Assembly (NCBI RefSeq): GCF_022669015.1
Contig: NZ_JAKKSL010000005.1
Location: forward strand, 124,001 to 188,000
Source of the DNA: Colwellia maritima
GTDB lineage: Bacteria; Pseudomonadota; Gammaproteobacteria; Enterobacterales; Alteromonadaceae
DNA: 64,000 nucleotides
Reading direction: 5' to 3'
The notes beneath the pieces are model-generated. The model searched no databases. It worked only from the letters and a program-made list of their open reading frames with translations, and had not been told where the DNA came from. The position numbers and the translations under genes are program-made. Numbering within the stretch: position 1 is the first letter of the stretch; each line of letters starts with the position of its first letter. Positions 48,116-58,358 of the stretch are shown piece by piece.

Positions 48116-49399
48116 TTCACCACCGAGGACACAGAGTCAGGTTCTATGCTCCATGCAGAACCTAAGTGACCTACATCTATGTAGGCCTTGCTTCGCTACA
48201 CAGAGAAGTGAAAAGAGATCAGGGATTTAAGAATTTTAATTTTGTCTTTGTTTTTTGTTTTTCTCGGTGAGGCCGCAGGCCCTCGGTGTACTCTGTGGTC
48301 AAATTGTTTTAAAAAGAAAAGACTATTCACCACCGAGGACACAGAGGCGCTTCGCTACACAGAGAAGTGAAAAGAGATCAGGGATTTAAGAATTTTAATT
48401 TTGTCTTTGTTTTTTGTTTTTCTCGGTGAGGCCGCAGGCCCTCGGTGTACTCTGTGGTCAAATTGTTTTAAAAAGAAAAGACTATTCACCACCGAGGACA
48501 CAGAGTCAGGTTCTATGCTCCATGCAGAACCTAAGTGACCTACATCCATGTAGGCCTCGCTTCGCTACACAGAGAAGAGATAAGAGATCAGGGATTTAAG
48601 AATTTTAATTTTGTCTTTGTTTTTTGTTTTTCTCGGTGAGGCCGCAGGCCCTCGGTGTTCTCTGTGGTCAAATTGTTTTTTAAAGATAAGTGATTATTCA
48701 CCACCGAGGACACAGAGTCAGGTTCTATGCTCCATGCAGAACCTAAGTGACCTACATCCATGTAGGCCTTGCTTCGCTACACAGAGAAGAGATAAGAACT
48801 GATCTTTGTTTTTCTCGGTGAGGCCGCAGGCCCTCGGTGTACTCTGTGGTCAAATTGTTTTTTAAAGATAAGTGATTATTCACCACCGAGGACACAGAGT
48901 CAGGTTCTATGCTCCATGCAGAACCTAAGTGACCTACATCCATGTAGGCCTCGCTTCGCTACACAGAGAAGAGATAAGAACTGATCTTTGTTTTTCTCGG
49001 TGAGGCCGAAGGCTCTCGGTGTACTCTGTGGTCAAATTGTTTTAAAAAGAAAAGATTATTCACCACCGAGGACACAGAGTCAGGTTCTATGCTCCATGCA
49101 GAACCTAAGTGACCTACATCCATGTACGCCTCGCTTCGCTACACAGAGAAGAGATAAGAACTGATCTTTGTTTTCTCGGTGAGGCCGTAGGCCCTCGGTG
49201 TACTCTGTGGTCAAATTGTTTTTAAAGATAAGTGATTATTCACCACCGAGGACACAGAGTCAGGTTCTATGCTCCATGCAGAACCTAAGTGACCTACATC
49301 CATGTAGGCCTCGCTTCGCTACACAGAGAAGAGATAAGAACTGATCTTTGTTTTTTTCGGTGAGGCCGCAGGCCCTCGGTGGTCAAATTGTTTTTTAAA
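48116..49399. repeat. tandem array of seven R1 palindromic repeats
   Basis: The 1.47-kb gap 47934-49405 contains no credible gene. R1 units start at 48116, 48326, 48484, 48697, 48879, 49059 and 49239. Each begins TTCACCACCGAGGACACAGAG and ends CTCTGTGGTCAAATTG (the last is shortened). The arms are inverted copies, so every unit can fold into a ~160-210-base stem. All but the second carry the inner hairpin module (CCTACATCCATGTAGG and GGTTCTATG...CAGAACC). Spacing of the last copies is a regular ~180 bases. The array touches the dGTPase 3' end and may terminate its transcript. Confidence 0.93.
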
Positions 49400-49405
49400 G
49401 TGTTT

Positions 49406-50773
49406 CTAGCTTAAATGATAATTGGTACTGGTGTTAGGGGTAAACAAGGTTTGATATAACCGTGTGGCATAATCATCTGTCATGCCGGCAATATAATCAG
49501 CAATAACACGATAAGCATTCTCATTATGATCGATAGCGTGTTGCCAACGTCTAGCACTATTACTTGGTAATAATCGTAAAGGATCCGACGATAAAGCTTC
49601 AAATAACTCCATTACAATTTGTCGGCCTCGGTACTCAAGTCGCTGAATATTTGTTTGTTTTATAACGAAATTATAAACAAAATCTTTAAATATTTTCAGT
49701 GCTTGCATGGTGACTTTAGGTAAGGTTGCATTATACTGTAATAGAGGCTCTTCAAAAGTCACATCACTAGCCAGTTTTCCATTTTTCGTTCTATTATCAT
49801 CGTTTAAATCGGTTAACTCCACTGCCGTAATAAGGTAATTAACTAAGCCGCCAATTGCATCTTTTTGCAAATAATGTTCTTCACTAAATAATTTACTGGT
49901 TAGTGATTCACAATATTTTGAAAGCCAAGCATCGTCTAATACTAACAGTTTCTCAATAACATGCGCGTTAAAATCATGTTGATTAACAACCCCTGTCACA
50001 ATGGCATCTTCAAGATCATGAATGCCATAAGCAATATCATCTGCGAGTTCCATCATAGAACAGTCAAGTGATTTGAATCGGGTTTTGTGATGATTGTTTT
50101 TTTGGCTGTTAATTGATTGGAATAACGCTTTGTCGCTTGCTGATAACGGCTCTAAGACCCAATCTATGATATCTTTATCATCAAGGTATAACCCTTTAGG
50201 AGGGTGCCATTCACTCGCTTTAAGTTGTCTGAAATTAGTAATGGATTTAGTGTGCGTTGGATTGCTTAATTGATCTAAAGTTTGCGGGTATTTTAATAAG
50301 CCGAGTAAAGTTCGGCGACTTAAATTCATACCGTGGCTTTCGCTGAAGGGCTCTAATCGGGCAACAATTCTGAACGTTTGTCCGTTGCCTTCAAAACCTC
50401 CGTGTTCTCGCATCATATAATGTAAGGCGACTTCGCCCCCATGACCGAAGGGAGGGTGTCCTATGTCGTGGGCTAAACAAATGGCTTCAACTAAACTGTC
50501 GGTAGCGGGAAACAATTTTTGGCATAGTTCAGGAAACTTACAACGCAGTTGGGCTGTTATGCCTGAGCCTATTTGTGCCGCTTCAAGAGAATGAGTTAAA
50601 CGAGTGCGATAAAAATCACTTTGCCCGCTTCCCATGACTTGTGTTTTAGATTGTAAGCGTCTAAAAGCTGCTGAATGGAGAATTCGAGCTCGGTCTCGTT
50701 GAAAAGGGTCGCGATGATCTTGCTGTCTTTTAGAAACTTTCTTTAAGTGTCTTTCATGCCAAAACTCACTCAT
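49406..50773 (-). CDS. dgt: dGTPase-like HD-domain triphosphohydrolase
   Basis: A 455-aa HD-superfamily enzyme. 'RDRARILHSAAFRRLQSKTQVMGSGQSDFYRTRLTHSLEAAQIG' holds the first metal His, 'CLAHDIGHPPFGHGGEVAL' the HD pair, and 'MELADDIAYGIHDLEDAI' the last Asp. It hydrolyses dNTPs (dGTP preferred in E. coli Dgt) to nucleoside and triphosphate. Relatives have been named anti-phage dGTPases because they deplete dNTPs during infection; a housekeeping role is equally possible. Confidence 0.87.
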   Translation of the reverse strand: MSEFWHERHLKKVSKRQQDHRDPFQRDRARILHSAAFRRLQSKTQVMGSGQSDFYRTRLTHSLEAAQIGSGITAQLRCKFPELCQKLFPATDSLVEAICLAHDIGHPPFGHGGEVALHYMMREHGGFEGNGQTFRIVARLEPFSESHGMNLSRRTLLGLLKYPQTLDQLSNPTHTKSITNFRQLKASEWHPPKGLYLDDKDIIDWVLEPLSASDKALFQSINSQKNNHHKTRFKSLDCSMMELADDIAYGIHDLEDAIVTGVVNQHDFNAHVIEKLLVLDDAWLSKYCESLTSKLFSEEHYLQKDAIGGLVNYLITAVELTDLNDDNRTKNGKLASDVTFEEPLLQYNATLPKVTMQALKIFKDFVYNFVIKQTNIQRLEYRGRQIVMELFEALSSDPLRLLPSNSARRWQHAIDHNENAYRVIADYIAGMTDDYATRLYQTLFTPNTSTNYHLS

Positions 50774-50934
50774 ACTGTATTTGTCCCTACTAAAACAATC
50801 TAATTGCTGCTATTTGTTAATTAAATCAATTTTTTTAATAATATAAGATAATTTGATTTAAATGAAACGTGATTAATTTATACTATAGTGTATTCGCGTA
50901 GTATCAAATAGTCTTTATTTTTTGGGGATATCCT

Positions 50935-51702
50935 CTGACGACATCTTTAGCTCAAATCAGCCTTTTTATTGTCTGTATTTTTTTGCAATGCAAAGCATTT
51001 GCTGCGCCGCATAAATCTATTCAACTGCTTGCGGGTATATCAAAACCACCTTTTATTATGCCAGGTGATACTGGTATGCAAATTGACATCGTTAAAGCTG
51101 CCTTTGCGGTGAGCAATTATGATGTGAAATTTACGCATGTACCATTAAGTTTGCATATGAGAGTGTATAAGCGACGTGATATTGATGGGCTGATTACGTT
51201 AATGGACGACAAAACTGAATTAGGGTTATACCTTTCACAGTCTTATATTAGCTATCAAAATGTTGTGGTGACATTAGCAAAAAATAATTTGAACATTAAA
51301 CAGGTATCAGATTTATCGAAACTACGCGTGGCTGCTTTTCAAAATGCAAACCTATTTTTAGGTGATAATTACGCTAGTGTAGTTAGTGGGGCTAATGGCT
51401 ATATTGAAATTGCGGATCAAAAAAGTCAATTGGCGTTACTTTTTACTGACCGGGTTGATGCGATTATTATGGATGTGAATATTTTTAAGTATATGTTGGT
51501 TGAGTTGCAAAATAGAAAAAAATATTTAAACATTTATAATAAGGAAGTGTCTATCTTTCCGCTGTTTGAGCAAAATAACTATGTTGCGGGATTCAATACT
51601 ATTGAGCTCAAGACACTATTCGATAAAGGTATAGCTGATATTAAGGCAACGGGACAATATCAAAAAATAGTGGACAGTTACCTTAAGACTCATCCGCTTT
51701 AA
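50935..51702 (+). CDS. periplasmic amino-acid-type substrate-binding protein (SBP_bac_3)
   Basis: Type-2 periplasmic-binding fold: '[26 protein letters not shown]', '[16 protein letters not shown]', '[21 protein letters not shown]' and '[26 protein letters not shown]'. The signal peptide '[19 protein letters not shown]' lies upstream of the first annotated codon (TTG 50983). No ATG is in frame, so the start may be CTG 50935 or a small indel in the T-rich region may hide an ATG. No permease or ATPase is adjacent. The end overlaps the convergent cmoB by 4 bases. Confidence 0.78.
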   Translation: MTTSLAQISLFIVCIFLQCKAFAAPHKSIQLLAGISKPPFIMPGDTGMQIDIVKAAFAVSNYDVKFTHVPLSLHMRVYKRRDIDGLITLMDDKTELGLYLSQSYISYQNVVVTLAKNNLNIKQVSDLSKLRVAAFQNANLFLGDNYASVVSGANGYIEIADQKSQLALLFTDRVDAIIMDVNIFKYMLVELQNRKKYLNIYNKEVSIFPLFEQNNYVAGFNTIELKTLFDKGIADIKATGQYQKIVDSYLKTHPL

Positions 51703-52664
51703 CTATTGGCGATAAAAATAGCACGTTGTGGGGCCGGGTAGCCTTCAATGGTTTTACTATTATCTTTGGGATCGAGAAAATCTGATAACGACTCGGTATC
51801 GATCCACTCTGTTTTTCGTTGTTCGTCAACCGCTGTAATGTCAGTATTAACAACGCGTATATTTTTAAAGCCACAACGTTCCATCCATGCGCACATGGCT
51901 TTTGCACTAGGCAGAAACCAAACATTACGCATTTTTGCGTAGCGTTCCCCTGGGACTAATACGGTGTTTTCATCGCCGTCAACAATCAGGGTTTCTAATA
52001 CTAATTCACCCCCTTTTACTAATTGTGATTTTAATTGATATAAAAAATCGATAGGTGATCGACGGTGGTATAGAACCCCCATAGCAAATACAGTGTCGAA
52101 TGCTTTTAATTCAGGTAACTGTTCAACGCCAAGTGGCAGTAAGTTCACTTTTTCGTCTTGAATAAAATGTTGAACGGCATTAAATTGCATTAAGAAGAGT
52201 TGAGTTGGGTCAATACCCACAACAAACTTAGCACCTGCTCCACGCATGCGCCACAAATGATAGCCACTACCACAGCCTATATCTAATACATATTTATTCG
52301 ACAAGTCACTAATATGCTCAGCTAATCGGTCCCACTTAAAATCACTACGCCATTCAGTATCTATATGTAAGCCGTGAATATGGTAAGGCCCTTTGCGCCA
52401 CGGTTTGAATTTTTTTAGTAAGTTTTCTAAACGTTTGCTTTCACCTTCATTTAAGTCACCTTGATTACCCACACTAACGCTGTGAAGTAAATCCACATTG
52501 GTTTGTTGTGCTGAGGGCAGTGCGTCTAACGTTTTTTGCCAATGCTTATATTCTCCATGTAAGTTGTTTTTTTGCCAAAAATCAAGCTGAGCAGGCAGTG
52601 TTATTAGCCAAGAGCTTAAACGATTAGTGGCAATTTGTTGATAAAACTTACTGAAGTTTGTCAT
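51699..52664 (-). CDS. cmoB: tRNA U34 carboxymethyltransferase
   Basis: A 321-aa enzyme that transfers the carboxymethyl group of carboxy-SAM to 5-hydroxyuridine-34 of tRNA, giving cmo5U. '[26 protein letters not shown]', SAM motif '[20 protein letters not shown]' and '[21 protein letters not shown]' are diagnostic. It follows cmoA by 98 bases on the same strand. Confidence 0.95.
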   Translation of the reverse strand: MTNFSKFYQQIATNRLSSWLITLPAQLDFWQKNNLHGEYKHWQKTLDALPSAQQTNVDLLHSVSVGNQGDLNEGESKRLENLLKKFKPWRKGPYHIHGLHIDTEWRSDFKWDRLAEHISDLSNKYVLDIGCGSGYHLWRMRGAGAKFVVGIDPTQLFLMQFNAVQHFIQDEKVNLLPLGVEQLPELKAFDTVFAMGVLYHRRSPIDFLYQLKSQLVKGGELVLETLIVDGDENTVLVPGERYAKMRNVWFLPSAKAMCAWMERCGFKNIRVVNTDITAVDEQRKTEWIDTESLSDFLDPKDNSKTIEGYPAPQRAIFIANS

Positions 52665-52762
52665 AAATAGTGTCTTAATATTTTTTGTTTATAGGGGAAT
52701 TTGTTTAAGTCTAATTAATGTAGATCTAATAAATCTGAAACTCATCAATTGCACTCGTCTGG

Positions 52763-53858
<1,096 letters not shown>

Positions 53859-53873
53859 TGGCACCAACCTTGC
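53859..53873 (+). promoter_or_regulatory. sigma-54 (-24/-12) promoter of the porin gene
   Basis: TGGCACCAACCTTGC is a perfect match to the sigma-54 consensus TGGCAC-N5-TTGC. Transcription would begin near 53885, leaving a ~114-base leader. The sigma-54 activator gene dctD lies 6 kb downstream in the same locus. Confidence 0.85.
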
Positions 53874-53998
53874 GATGTAGCTTGGGAACATTCTACAGCG
53901 CTTTTCGGGGTGTTAATTGAAAGTACTGGTTTAGAAAGTACTAAAAATAATAAATCAAAATTTAACAAGTTAAAAATATAAAAATAGAAGGTATGACA

Positions 53999-55042
53999 AT
54001 GAACAACATGAAATTATTGAACAAGCTATGTGCAACTACTTTATTGATTTCTGCTGCTACGGTTGCGTCAGCACAAGAGGGGGATGTGAAAACTTCATTT
54101 TATGGATCATTAAGGTTGGGGGCAGATTATGTTGATTCAGGCACTGATGATGATGCATTAAACGGGCGTGATTATTTGAGTAGAATTGGCACAAAAGCTT
54201 CAGTTGATTTAGGTGATGGATTAACGGGGTTAGCCGTGGTTGAGTATGGTTTACGTGGTGATGATAATGTTAACTTTAGCCAAAATAACAAGCCTGGGTT
54301 ACGCCAAATTTTAATTGGGGTTCAGGGCGATTTTGGTAAAGTTACTTATGGCTCTCAAACCATTCTTTGGCATAAATTTGTTCGTGGTGCTTATTTTTCT
54401 GATGGTTTAGATTCTTTACGCCAAGGCGCCATTCGTGATGATGATTTTTTGCAATGGGAAATGAAGAGCGGTAATTGGAAATTTGGTGCAGCCTTACAAA
54501 CTGAGAAACAAGACGGTGACTCGTTTGATCAATACCAAGGTGCTATTGAGTACAAAGCCGGCCCGGTAAAATTACAAGCTGCGATTGCCACAGATAAGCA
54601 AGGCGATAACACGGGAAATCTGTATGGTGTTCGAGGTTGGTACAATGTGTCTGAGCAAGTTACTCTTTCGGCTTTTTATCACTTAGCTGAAGCTGATTTT
54701 GATATTTATGGGGGCAATTCGTCTGGTAATGTTGCGTTAAAATCTACTGCGAGTGGTAATAATGTGGGTGGGGCAACAGCGTGTACCAATGAAGAGCGTT
54801 CAACTGCGGGTATTTATGGCAAATGGAAGCAAGGAAAAAATCAAATTCATGCACGTTATGCGGTAAATGCGTGTGATATCAAAGGCGATGTTAGCTCTGT
54901 TAAAGTGGAGTATATCCGCCATTATTCTAAAAACTTCAAACTTTGGACTTCTTTTGAGCAATTTGACAGTGATGACTCGCGTTTACCTTCAACAGGTGAC
55001 GATATGTCAGAATTTCAATTAGGCGCTCGTTTCGATTTTTAA
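53999..55042 (+). CDS. outer-membrane porin
   Basis: ATG 53999 is preferred to ATG 53993 because AGAAGG ends one base before the latter but 7 bases before the former. Signal peptide (MNNMKLLNKLCATTLLISAATVASA) and a ~320-residue beta-barrel: 'FYGSLRLGADYVDSG', 'SRIGTKASVDLGDGLTGLAVVEYGLRG', 'VTYGSQTILWHKFVRGAYF', ending in the aromatic 'FQLGARFDF'. General gram-negative porin (Porin_4 type). Position and promoter suggest it passes C4-dicarboxylates or related acids to the TRAP system. Confidence 0.88.
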   Translation: MNNMKLLNKLCATTLLISAATVASAQEGDVKTSFYGSLRLGADYVDSGTDDDALNGRDYLSRIGTKASVDLGDGLTGLAVVEYGLRGDDNVNFSQNNKPGLRQILIGVQGDFGKVTYGSQTILWHKFVRGAYFSDGLDSLRQGAIRDDDFLQWEMKSGNWKFGAALQTEKQDGDSFDQYQGAIEYKAGPVKLQAAIATDKQGDNTGNLYGVRGWYNVSEQVTLSAFYHLAEADFDIYGGNSSGNVALKSTASGNNVGGATACTNEERSTAGIYGKWKQGKNQIHARYAVNACDIKGDVSSVKVEYIRHYSKNFKLWTSFEQFDSDDSRLPSTGDDMSEFQLGARFDF

Positions 55043-55107
55043 ACGCTATTAGTGAAAAGCTATAACCTAAAATCTAACTATAAATATAACTAAAATTAGG
55101 AAAAATT

Positions 55108-56109
55108 ATGTCATTAACTAAAAAATTATTTGGTTCTTTTTGCGTGCTTGCGTGTTCGTTATCTATGAGTGTTAGTAGTGAAGTTAGCGCGGAACCAATA
55201 GAAATTAAATTCTCACATGTGGTTGCTGAAAACACACCTAAAGGCCAAATGGCACTTAAATTTAAAGCCTTAGTTGAGGAAAGGCTTTCGGGTAAAGTCA
55301 CTGTGAAAGTGTTCCCTAACTCTCAGCTTTTTGGTGACAATAAAGTACTTGAAGCCATGCAGTTAGGCGATGTGCAATTAGCTGCACCGGCGCTCTCAAA
55401 GTTTAAAAAATATACAAAAAAATTACAGTTGTTTGATCTACCTTTTTTGTTTGAAGATTTAGCCGCTGTTGAGCGTTTTCAGCAAGGTGAAGAAGGACAA
55501 CGTTTGCTTAATTCTATGAGGCGTAAGGGATTGCAGGGACTTGGTTATTTGCACAATGGTATGAAGCAATTGTCTGCAAGTAATAAAATAAGAGTGCCAG
55601 GTGACTTAGCAGGGAAAAAATTTCGCATTATGTCGTCTGATGTTTTAGCGGCTCAGTTTCTTGCTGTTGACGCAGTACCAGTGAAAAAACCCTTCTCAGA
55701 AGTGTTTACTTTACTACAAACCAAAGCGGTTGATGGTCAAGAAAACACTTACTCAAACATTTATTCAAAGAAATTTTTTGAAGTACAAGAGCATATTACT
55801 GAAAGTAATCATGGTGTTTTGGATTATTTAGTGGTTTCTTCTCGTGATTTTTGGAGTTCAATGCCTCAGGACATTCGTTTAGAGGTTGAAAAGGCTTTAG
55901 CGCAAGCCATTGTTTATGGCAATGGCATTGCGGCGCAAAAAGCAAAAGAAGATAAGCAACGTATTGTGGACTCAAAACGTTCAACTATTATGACACTTAC
56001 ACCAAGTGAACGTCAGCAATGGGTTAAGGCAATGAAACCCGTGTGGGCTCGATTTGAAGATCAAATAGGTAAAAAAGTTATCGATGCGGCAATTGCGGCA
56101 AATCAGTAA
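55108..56109 (+). CDS. dctP: TRAP transporter periplasmic binding protein
   Basis: A 333-aa DctP-type receptor with a signal peptide ending ...SSEVSA. 'IKFSHVVAENTPKGQMALKFKALVEERLSGKVTVKVFPNSQLFGDN', 'GLQGLGYLHNGMKQLSA', 'KFRIMSSDVLAAQFLAVDAVPVKKPFSEVFTLLQTKAVDGQENTY' with the Arg that binds the carboxylate. It captures dicarboxylates in the periplasm for DctQM. AGGA precedes ATG. Hairpins separate it from dctQ. Confidence 0.93.
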   Translation: MSLTKKLFGSFCVLACSLSMSVSSEVSAEPIEIKFSHVVAENTPKGQMALKFKALVEERLSGKVTVKVFPNSQLFGDNKVLEAMQLGDVQLAAPALSKFKKYTKKLQLFDLPFLFEDLAAVERFQQGEEGQRLLNSMRRKGLQGLGYLHNGMKQLSASNKIRVPGDLAGKKFRIMSSDVLAAQFLAVDAVPVKKPFSEVFTLLQTKAVDGQENTYSNIYSKKFFEVQEHITESNHGVLDYLVVSSRDFWSSMPQDIRLEVEKALAQAIVYGNGIAAQKAKEDKQRIVDSKRSTIMTLTPSERQQWVKAMKPVWARFEDQIGKKVIDAAIAANQ

Positions 56110-56136
56110 TTGCGAGTTGAAAGTTAATCACTGATG

Positions 56137-56190
56137 AGGGCTATGCACAACGGGTAGCCCTGTATTTTCTGCCGAGGGTGGCAGAAAATA
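56137..56190 (+). other. two adjacent hairpins between dctP and dctQ
   Basis: AGGGCTA...TAGCCCT (56137-56161) and a perfect 11-bp stem TATTTTCTGCC/GGCAGAAAATA with a 6-base loop (56163-56190). No U-tract follows. Such stems after a binding-protein gene often stabilise its mRNA or partly terminate transcription, so the receptor outnumbers the permease. Confidence 0.75.
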
Positions 56191-56218
56191 CCCTGCAATG
56201 TTGTTATAGGTAATTATT

Positions 56219-56860
56219 ATGTTTTTAAAGAAATCTAGCGCATTAGAAGAGGGCATAATTTGTCTTCTGTTAGTTAGTATGACACTGCTAGTGTTTGTTG
56301 AAGTTATCTCGCGGTTTGTTTTTAATATTGGTTTTATGTGGATGGAAGAAGCAACGCTTACTTGTGGGGCTTGGTTTGTACTTTTTGGTATGTCTTATGG
56401 CGTTAAAGTTGGGGCGCATATTGGCGTAGATGCGTTTGTTAAAAGCTTGCCACCTAAAGCTAAAAAGATCACGTCTATTGCGGCTGTTTTCATTTGTTTG
56501 TGTTATTGCGGCATGTTTTTTTATGGCAGTATGGTGTATTTAGCCAAAATGTATGATGTTGGCCTTGCGATGGAAGATATTCATTTGCCGGCATTTTTGA
56601 TTAATGTGCTGAACCCAGACTCTGCATGGGATATTTTAAAGATTGATGTTGACGATCCTTTAATGCCTATTTGGATAATGCAGTCAATTTTGTTGTTTGG
56701 TTTCGCGCTACTTTTCTATCGATTTTTGCAATTATTGATAAAAATAATACAGGGTAAAACCCAAGGTTTTCAGTTTGCTGATGAAGCAAAAGAAAGTATG
56801 CATTTAATACAAGAAGTGTCTGCTGATAAAGAAACTCAATCGCAGGAGGCTAAGTTATGA
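56219..56860 (+). CDS. dctQ: TRAP transporter small permease
   Basis: A 213-aa four-helix membrane protein. 'LLVSMTLLVFVEVISRFVFNIGFMWMEEATLTCGAWFVLFGMSYG' and 'GAHIGVDAFVKSLP' are the DctQ signature. It carries an insert between helices 3 and 4 ('YDVGLAMEDIHLPAFLINVLNPDSAWDILKIDVDD') and an acidic C-terminal tail. Stop overlaps dctM by 4 bases. Confidence 0.92.
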   Translation: MFLKKSSALEEGIICLLLVSMTLLVFVEVISRFVFNIGFMWMEEATLTCGAWFVLFGMSYGVKVGAHIGVDAFVKSLPPKAKKITSIAAVFICLCYCGMFFYGSMVYLAKMYDVGLAMEDIHLPAFLINVLNPDSAWDILKIDVDDPLMPIWIMQSILLFGFALLFYRFLQLLIKIIQGKTQGFQFADEAKESMHLIQEVSADKETQSQEAKL

Positions 56861-58248
56861 CGATTGCTGCTTTGTTTTTAACGCTGTTTGTTTGTATTTT
56901 AATTGGTATGCCAATTGCTATTGCGCTTGGGTTTTCTAGCATGGTAACCATTTTGTTTTTTTCTAATGACTCTATCGCGTCTATTGCGCTAAAAATGTAT
57001 GAAGCAACCTCAGAGCATTATACCTTGTGGCTATTCCATTTTTCATTCTTTCTTCTGCCTTTTTGTCTACTGGGGGCGTTGCTAAAAGGATTATTGATTT
57101 TGCGGTTGATAGTGTTGGTCATATTCGTGGCGGTTTAGCGATGGCGTCGGTGTTGGCTTGTATGTTGTTTGCCGCGGTGTCTGGGTCTTCACCTGCAACG
57201 GTTGCGGCCATTGGCTCTATTTGTATTGTGGGTATGGTGCGCCGGTTATCCTGAAAGCTTTGCCGCGGGTGTTATCACTAATGCAGGTACTTTAGGTATT
57301 CTTATACCGCCGTCAATCGTTATGTTGGTGTATTCTGCGGCGACTGAGGTTTCTGCTTCGCGTATGTTTATGGCGGGTTTAATACCGGGTATCATGATGG
57401 GATCAATTTTAATGTTGGCCATTTATATTGTTGCTCGTTATAAAAACTTACCATCAAAACCTTTTCCGGGTGTTAAGCAGCTGTTACGTTCTGGATTTAT
57501 TGCCACCGGTGGTTTAGCGCTTATATTTATTGTGTTAGGGGCAATATATGGTGGTATTGCAAGTCCTACTGAAGCGGCGGCAGTTGCGGCAATTTACGCT
57601 TATTTTATTGCTGTTTTTGGTTATCGTGACATTGGCCCATTAAAAAATATTAATTGGCGACATGAAAATGAATCCCTTGTAAAAGCAACCAGTCGTAATA
57701 TGTTACTGATGGGGTTAGCGTTACCGAAAAGTGTGACAGATAAAGAAGTCAGACGGGTAATTCTTGATGGTGCTAAGGTCAGTATTATGTTGCTATTTAT
57801 TATAGCTAACGCCATGCTGTTTGCACATGTGTTAACCACTGAACGTATTCCTCATATTATTGCTGAAACCATTATTGGTTGGGGCTTAGAACCATGGTCA
57901 TTTTTAATTATTGTCAACATACTGTTATTGCTTGCGGGTAATTTTATGGAGCCGTCGGCCATTATATTAATAATGGCACCTATCCTGTTTCCCATTGCTA
58001 CTCAGTTGGGAATTGATCCCATTCATTTAGGGATTATTATGGTTGTGAATATGGAAATAGGTATGTTAACGCCGCCCGTTGGTTTAAATTTGTTTGTTAC
58101 CGCGGGTATTACGGGTAAAAGCATGGGGTGGGTAATTAAGGCGTGTTTGCCTTGGTTAAGTTTATTACTAATATTCTTGATGTTGATCACTTATGTGCCG
58201 CAAATATCGGCTTTTCCTGAGTATATTGACAAAATAAATGGCTATTAA
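56857..58248 (+). CDS. dctM: TRAP transporter large permease (two frame breaks)
   Basis: The sodium-driven channel subunit. 'FVCILIGMPIAIALGFSSMVTILFF' at the start. A break near 57030 leads to 'AIPFFILSSAFLSTGGVAKRIIDFA' and 'ACMLFAAVSGSSPATVAAIGSI'. A second break near 57236 leads to 'AGYPESFAAGVITNAGTLGILIPPSIVMLVYS', and the frame ends 'MEIGMLTPPVGLNLFV' to the stop. Restored length ~464 aa, normal for the family. Both breaks fall in invariant stretches. Confidence 0.92.
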
Positions 58249-58264
58249 TCAGAAGTAAATGTTT

Positions 58265-58294
58265 GAGGGGCTAAGATCGTTAGCCTCTTATTTT
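58265..58294 (+). terminator. Rho-independent terminator after dctM
   Basis: GAGGGGCTAA/TTAGCCTC stem (one bulge) around GATCG, followed by TTATTTT. It separates the transporter unit from dctBD. Confidence 0.75.
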
Positions 58295-58301
58295 CTATTA
58301 T

Positions 58302-58340
58302 TAGTAAAAGTTACTAGTAAAAGTTATTAGTAAAAGTTAT
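58302..58340. repeat. 13-base direct repeat, three copies, ahead of dctB
   Basis: TAGTAAAAGTTAC, TAGTAAAAGTTAT and TAGTAAAAGTTAT in tandem, ending 6 bases before the dctB ribosome site (AAGGTG). Possible operator or slippage product. Confidence 0.75.
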
Positions 58341-58358
58341 TAAGTAAGGTGAATTCTA

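Noticed and set aside
48414..48943. Several 61-64-codon ORFs on both strands in the 48-kb array
   Set aside because: They repeat the same residues (such as SQVLCSMQNLSDLHPCRPRFA) because they lie in palindromic R1 units; no start signals.
48116..49399. CRISPR-like array
   Set aside because: Period ~180 bases, units nearly identical throughout, with no unique spacers of 25-40 bases.
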